This document shows positions 57,680 through 64,000 of a stretch of DNA of 64,000 bases, in pieces. The stretch comes from Siphonodentalium dalli (taxonomy: Eukaryota; Mollusca; Scaphopoda; Gadilida; Siphonodentaliidae): NCBI GenBank assembly GCA_032622095.1, contig CP136067.1, forward strand, positions 51,311,899-51,375,898. Direction: 5' to 3'. Position 1 is the first letter of the stretch; every line of letters begins with the position of its first letter. The notes under the pieces are model-generated. The model saw only the letters and a program-made list of their open reading frames with translations. It did no database searches and was not told the origin of the DNA. The position numbers and the translations under genes were made by a program.

Positions 57680-60600
57680 TAGTGATGCGGACCTGACCGC
57701 TTTGGACCGGTCTGGTCCGCGGTCCAGGGGTGGACCGCGGTCTGGACCGGACCGGACCGCTTTTTGCCGCCCGTCCGGTACTCTCCGGTCCGGTCCACTA
57801 TTTTACTTCTGTTATAATAAACTATCGCGAATATTATTGCGTATTTGCCGTCATATCAATTAGCAACGATGTATTGACGCATTTAAGTGGTTAATATCTT
57901 GTATTTTGTAGACAAGACAGTCACATTAATCCAATAGTAGTTGTACATAGCCTACATGGGTGTATAACTGTAATTGTCAGGACTATACAATCAGCCATCA
58001 CAATCTCCAAGACTCCAATATTAATGTAGTAGTCATATTACAGTACACTTTTGTATAATTGTCATCAGTAGAGTTATTTCGTTTAAATTTCAATTTAATG
58101 AAAATAAGTCTGATACGAATCATGCACACGATCAGTTGAGTGCTATGTTAGATTGGTTATAACACATTATGGCCCTAGTAGTGTGGTTGTCGGAGGGTTA
58201 GACCCACAATAAATTGGTAAATAAGCGGTTTTGGTGTCATTCGACGCGGGAGAATCTCGTGTATAACATATCCAAAATCCGCTTTGGGCAAAATTCAGGA
58301 TCCAAGACGGCGTCCAACATGGCTGCCGTTAGTCAAAAGATACTCGGACTGAGATTAATTCGATAATAGTGAGAACAAATATTGTCATATGTATACAAAT
58401 GTATACATTTTTGCAAAGGTAAAATATGGTGCCACCTGTTTATGGCAAAAATGGAACCCCTCGTCCCAGATGGCCGCCAAAATGGTGGCCTAAACTCGAA
58501 CATTTGAAGTTTTTGCCTAATATCTTAAATATCAATTCCTGTTGTTTGATAATGGTTCAGACTGGCGACTTTGATTAGGCTTATTCATGTTAATTCAGCA
58601 TTGGAGCAATAAAAGATACCATAAATGGGTCCCAGACTCATCTACACCCTCAAAAATTCGATTTTACAGAACGCGGTATAAAATTCCACAAAACTCGCCA
58701 TTGTGATTACAGTCATATATCAACAAGAAATGGACAGAACTGTACAATGTAAGTTGGGCATACCAATATCTATAAATACTCCAATTCAATGAAACCCAAG
58801 TTGGCGCTTTGTCTCAAAATGGCGGTCAAAATATGGAAAATGTCGGATATTGATCACAGTGTCATTCAATCCATTATCAGTAGTGGTTGATGAATAAAAT
58901 TGTCTAAATAAATACGAATGTATACCTCTTTATGATGCCATTATGCTAGCTCTATGTAAAAACTTAAAAATCAGTACCAAAAATGGCTGCCAAAATGGCC
59001 ACCCGATGTGAAAAATACAATTTTCTATCACTTCTGTTTATCACTTGTTGCTCTCTGAACTGGGAAACAATGGGTAAATTCTTTCAATGATCGTGTCAAC
59101 TGATCATTACAGCAATGACACGTCTAATAGATTAGATCATAGTTTACTCCGGTCCTTCACTAATAAGTTATAACGAATGCGGTATGAAATTTAACCAAAA
59201 TCGACTTTGGGGTTCTGGTCACATTTGATATTTAGGGATGAGCAGATTTTGTCTACAAAATAATTGATCGTTTCTTTTATTTGTGAACATTCCATCTCAA
59301 ATAGAGCAAAAGAAACAATAAATTTTATCTAATATGGCTTCCAAAACGAAAATGGTAGACTCTGCCCAGCTTATCATATAATGGAAGTTGTGAGTGGTGG
59401 ATGCAGTTGATAGTTGGCTAATATACATGTATGTGGCTCATATACATCAAAATTATCTATTTTCAATCTTTTGGTGGCTTCCCGCGTGTTGACAAAATCT
59501 CGACGCATCAGTGCTATAATGTCGTAACTCCATTATGGCGGGAAATGAGTATTGGAAAAAATCCAATCCGATGGGCCAAACTGTCTTTGCATTGGATGAC
59601 AAATATTCGCACAAACCAGTGAAGCAAATGTCGTATCTCCAGCGATCTTTACAATTATTCGTGCTATGAGGTCGTATGTCCAACAGCAGCCAATCGGACG
59701 CTTCATGTTGTCCACGTGACTTCTGTTTTGTGTTTGTGAATTCTAAAATGTGTGCTATATGGTAGTATCTCCATGTTAGTCACGTGGTCATTTGGTGATT
59801 TAAATTTTGTGATTGTTCCACACATTTCTGTATGGTGATGCACATGGGTGAATTTTCATATGTAGAATAGGCACTTTTTTGTTCATAGACACATGTGATT
59901 GCCACCATATTTAGCTTAATCTGCATTTATGAGCACAACTTCATTATAGCACGGAAACGAATCGTCGCTGGCATACGCAAAATGTCATATCTCCAAACAA
60001 GCTATTGATTTTTAAAAGAAAACGAGGGAGTAAACAGAAAACAATATGTGGTCCAATGAACAGCTAATGTCAGTTTTCATTGGGATAAATACAACAATAC
60101 GTCATGCTTTGTCAACATTAGGAGAAATGTTGTCTAAAAACTTCAACCTTCATTTTCTCGGAAAGTTGAAAACGTGGGTTACATTATAGCAATGATGCGA
60201 CGAAATATTAACTATTCGGGCTCGGCCATCATTTTCAAGTTTCAAGCTGGAACTAAATGTAGCCCATGGATTCCCCCATTTCGACATGTAAGAAAAGTAA
60301 TTTTACTCTGATCTCTTCCCAGATATCAACTCTCCGGTAAATGGTGATTTCTTATGTTCTAGAAAATACGTGTGCCAAATACATATATGTATGAAGAAAC
60401 TATCCCCATACATTGTTTACACGTCGACCCCGTAAGTATGTGGAGGTTTTCTTGGACAAGCGGGATTTTCAAACCTCGAAACCGTCCGTACAAACACTAA
60501 AAGTTAATAGGAAATGACGTTGGATGTAGGTCTAGAGTACGTCGTCCGCATGAAATAGTTTTCGTGTCATTAATTTGCACATATTTCGTGCTCTGGTGAG

Positions 60601-62829
60601 CATGGATGAACGCCTTATGTGGCAGTTTGATTGTCTAGCATCCGGAAAATAACATGTTCATTGTTCACATTTCTTAGACAAACATGTTGTTAATCACCAT
60701 GTTAATGTGGCATTTCTATCCAATGACAACCTTGAAATACCAGTTCATCAAGCTAAATGGTTGATACCTTTACGCCTACGGGTCAGATCCAGCCGTGGCG
60801 CACATTGTGTCTACATATCATTGATGAAATTCACTAAATGTGTAGAAGATATCGATGCGTCTATATATTTACTAGAATGTTTCTATCCACATGTATATAC
60901 CCACAATCGCATGACACGGAATTGTCACATGGAGTGTGAAGGGTATACAATGTACGTGCGAATTTTCCTCTTGATATTGAAGAAAATAATTTTACTTTGA
61001 AACTCCCCAGCTCCGATAACCAACTTGCCCGCCAATTAAGTAAACCCCAGATTATTCGCTTTTCCCTCCTGTCCTTTTCACTTTCGCCAGCACTGGAAAA
61101 CCCATTATAGCCTGATGCTTCCGGACTAGACCACCGATGCCCATATATTTGATGTTCCGAATAGTCGTTATAAGTAGAAATATTGACACTGTGTTTTCAA
61201 ACATCCAGATTCGTAGCAATTTAATTTCTTTTTAATTAATTTCCAGATAGTCCCTCGTAATAAGTGGACATCGTGTTGGATCCTGCAGTAGATACTGCTT
61301 AGTTGGAACATTACGGGCTGAACTGATTGTGGTAGTAGATTATTGGCAACATGTTTAATAGGTCTGTCATCGTTAGCTCACAACCGAAGTGTTGTTTCGG
61401 CTTTCCTCTGAGCAGAACTTAAATTTCGACAATTTTCTGTGGCCATTTTGGTAGCCATCTTATCATTTTGAATCGTGATTGGCTACTCATACCCACAAAA
61501 AACATTGATTTCAATCAATGATGTGTATTGGTGCCGAATTGGCGTTTTGTCGAATGGGTTTTCGTGAATAACTACATATTTGCCATTTTCATTATTATTG
61601 GCGATCATGTTGGACGCCTTCTTGAATTCTGTATTTTCCCCAAAGCGGATTTTAGCGGATTTTGGATATGTTATAGACGAGATTATCCCGCGTCGAATGA
61701 CAACAAAACCGCTTCTTTACCAATTCCTTCTGGGTCTAACCCTCTGACGACCATTCTAAATATCTGCCATTTTCCATATATTGACCGCCATTTTGGCAGC
61801 CATTTTAAGACAAAGCGCCAATTTGGGTTTCATTGAATTGGAGTATTTATAGATATTGGTATGCCCAACTTACATTGTACAGTTCTGTCCATTTCTTGTT
61901 GATATATGACTGGAATCCCAATGGCGATTTTTGTGGAATTTTATACCGCGTTCTGTAAAATTAAATTTTTGAGGGTGTAGATGAGTCTGGGACCCCATTT
62001 ATGGTATCTTTCATTGCTCCAATGCTGAATTAACATGAATAAGACTAATCAATGTCGCCAGTCTGAACCATTATCAAACAACGGGAATTGATCTTTAAGA
62101 TATTAGGCAAAAACTTCAAATTTTCGAGTTTAGGCCGCCATTTTGGCAGCCATCTGGGGCGAGGGGTTCCATTTTTTCTATAGATATGTGGCATAATACT
62201 TTACCTTCGCAAAAATGTATACATTTGTATAAATATGGCAACATTTGTTCTCATTATGTCGAATTAATCTCAGTCAGAATCTCTTTTGACTAAGGGCGGC
62301 CATGTTGGACGCCATCTTGGATCCTGGATTTTGCCCAAAGCGGATTTTAGCGGATTTTGGATATGTTGTAGCAGAGATTATCCCGCGTTGAATGACACCG
62401 AGATCGCTTCTTTACCAATTTCTTCTGTGTCAACCCTTTGTTTTGCGTACCACGACCACACTATAGCTATATATCTGTCCAATACACTTTATTAGTGCAT
62501 GTTCGCATTACTAGAAATACTATTATCGTGCATCGTTCCCAGTGTATCCCACCAGAGACAGACAACGATGCATACAATCGGCAAACAATGTAAGTTTTGA
62601 CATATATGGACTCATTGCAATGCACTGAACTCAGTAACCTTATAGTTTGTACTATACAGAGTAAAAACTTTGAGAAAACAGAGAATTCATTAACATATAG
62701 CCTATTATATGTGGACCGGACCGTTTTGGACCGGTCCATGCATGTGTACTGGACCGAACCGGACTGGACCGCCTTGGCAGTGGACCTGACCACCCAATGT
62801 GGTCCGGTCCGGTCCGGTCCGCATCACTA
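57680..62829. mobile_element. hAT-like DNA transposon with GGACC subterminal repeats
   Basis: Ends TAGTGATGCGGACC and GGTCCGCATCACTA are perfect 14-bp inverted repeats. The direct repeat TAGGAACT occurs at 57673-57680 and 62831-62838; with symmetric ends the 8-bp duplication is ATAGGAAC/CTAGGAAC (7 of 8). Both suggest a hAT-type 8-bp target duplication. Dense GGACCGG/CCGGTCC motifs fill 57690-57800 and 62708-62822, like the subterminal transposase-binding repeats of hAT elements. No transposase could be recognised. Most of the interior is another inverted-repeat element (58181-62461). Confidence 0.85.
58181..62461. mobile_element. Inverted-repeat element nested in the hAT element
   Basis: Left arm 58181 to ~58900 and right arm ~61740-62461 are reverse complements: GTGTGGT.GT at the tips, ATTGGTAAA.AAGCGGT, CATATCCAAAATCCGCTTTGG, GGATCCAAGA.GGCGTCCAAC, TGTATACATTTTTGC, CAGATGG..GCCAAAATGG and ACAGAACGCGGTATAAAATT. 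TA flanks both tips (58179-58180 and 62462-62463), which would fit a TA-targeting (Tc1/mariner-type) element. An extra partial right terminus at ~61590-61760 (GGGTCTAACCCTCTGACGAC) matches the left tip more closely than the outer right tip, so at least two insertions are layered. The centre (58900-61500) holds no recognised gene. Confidence 0.8.
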
Positions 62830-62839
62830 CTAGGAACTA

Positions 62840-64000
62840 TGTCGTGGCATGCCAATATCCCACAAATTTGATTGGCATTATATGTGAAACTCTTGCTGAC
62901 CCATCAGTGAACACAATTGCATTTGAAAACCCCAGCAAACTGGACTGATGCAGAATATAAAGGAATCTTACATTTAATTTTAATATTTTATTGGTTACAA
63001 TTCGTTCTGCCTTATAAGAAACCGAACTCTCAAATCAAAATCATTTGTATCCCAACAAAAAATGTTATATGTCTTAGATTTTGTATGTGAGATATCATTC
63101 CAAATATTTTTGTCAGCTTTTAATACTACAAAAAGGGACATAATGGTATTCACATTTATCTACTACTTTCAATTGACAACTATTTGTGGAGTTCAGAACA
63201 TATATTTTAATTTATATATGATAAACCAGTTTACTGTCCCGGTGGTGATATTTGGGGATTTTAGGTGAGATGGTCACCATTCGATCATTCCCATAAAAGT
63301 GGCCGATGTATTTCGATGTCTCATGCACATATATATATATATATATAGCCTATATATAGGTGACTGATTTTAAGGTAGATGTGTTAGGTGTATGATAGAT
63401 GCGTTGGCACGCCTACGGCTGCATGTTATATATATTTGTCTCCAAGACCTGTCGAGCGTTACCCTGTGTACATGCCAGCTACCATATAATTATAACATAA
63501 CACATAAGGCGCCGATGTAACAATGTGTATTTTTTTTGAATGGGTGGGATTCGAACCCAGGCATATAACTTGTACCTCCAACACAGCAACATTAATATGG
63601 GCATAATGATATTGTCCTAACTCCTAAGTGCATGTGACGTCGAAATACAGCGGCGATTTGAGCTTCATTTGTTTTGGGTAGCTTTGTGGTGGCCGTGCGG
63701 TATTGACGTCGGACTTCAAGCTCGGGGACGTGGCTAGATGATATCCGTTGGGGAGGGTATCCACCTTGCGAAATTTCAAATGCACCCCCGTGAATCATAA
63801 GGTTTTGCATAATTCCACTTGCACCCCGTTGTAGTACGGTTGTATACACATAAGTGCTCAGGCCTCATAGCCTATGCATATACCCAGTATGAGATATTCA
63901 TATATCTTAACATGAAAATTGCATAAATCATAACGCCCATAGTCGGCCCGGTCTGAGAAAACTAAACTAAGCAAGAAAATCGCGAAATCCTAGCATCAAT
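62840..64000. other. Right flank, no gene seen
   Basis: AT-rich with a (TA)n run at 63329-63347. The short frames have no protein-like support. A tRNA-like fragment is listed separately. Confidence 0.45.
63541..63640 (-). repeat. tRNA-derived (SINE-like) fragment with B-box
   Basis: On the minus strand, CCTGGGTTCGAATCCCACCCA (within 63541-63563) is a textbook T-arm and Pol III B-box, followed by an A-rich tail. Upstream at the expected distance there is only an imperfect A-box-like stretch, and the acceptor and anticodon stems cannot be folded by eye. This fits a tRNA-derived SINE head or a tRNA pseudogene better than a functional tRNA. Confidence 0.4.

Noticed and set aside
60707-61000. 97-codon frame in the middle of the 58-62 kb element as a transposase
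   Set aside because: No DDE/D, zinc-finger or helix-turn-helix pattern and far too short; no supporting neighbouring frame.
1-64000. CRISPR arrays, rRNA, bacterial or phage systems
   Set aside because: No regularly spaced short direct repeats with unique spacers, no rRNA-like sequence, and the intron-bearing gene and repeat content are eukaryotic.

Overview
This is animal nuclear DNA with eukaryotic architecture. The one well-supported gene is split into nine exons with GT-AG introns, and most of the rest is transposon-derived and tandem-repeat DNA. A lophotrochozoan, probably a mollusc, is my best guess. That rests only on repeat style (LINE C-terminal domains, AAGGTCAAGGTCA-type repeats, CGTCCGTCCG spacers) and on the gene family, so it is inference.

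The central gene (coding 15053-42174, plus strand) encodes a 534-residue SLC22-family major facilitator transporter. All eight splice junctions keep frame. Residues at the joints recreate the expected family motifs, so the gene looks complete and intact, spread over 27 kb. Its introns hold many nested repeats.

Layout. 1-1450: decayed LINE on the minus strand with its trinucleotide tail. 4063-5395: GC-rich tandem array dense in TCAAGGTCA nuclear-receptor-type half sites; a short relative lies at 29701-30062. 6581-6681: strong hairpin. 8700-12740: 4 kb long-inverted-repeat element with a TTAA-flanked MITE inside its right arm. 15053-42174: the SLC22 gene, with at least five copies of a palindrome-containing family in or next to its introns, three TTAA-type elements in intron 6 and several foldbacks. 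42531-42901: coding-like stretch with an internal stop. 43679-44580: hAT element with a perfect 8-bp target duplication. 48220-48876: 5'-truncated LINE end with an open frame. 49740-53435: long-TIR composite element. 55639-56230: ~205-bp tandem repeat. 57680-62829: 5.1 kb hAT-like element with GGACC subterminal repeats, carrying a second inverted-repeat element inside.

I see no bacterial operons, CRISPR arrays, rRNA or convincing functional tRNA. No previously undescribed gene system is demonstrated. The most noteworthy signals are the TCAAGGTCA array, the minisatellite touching a splice acceptor, the recent TTAA-type MITEs, the two hAT insertions, and a few short coding-like fragments of unknown identity.
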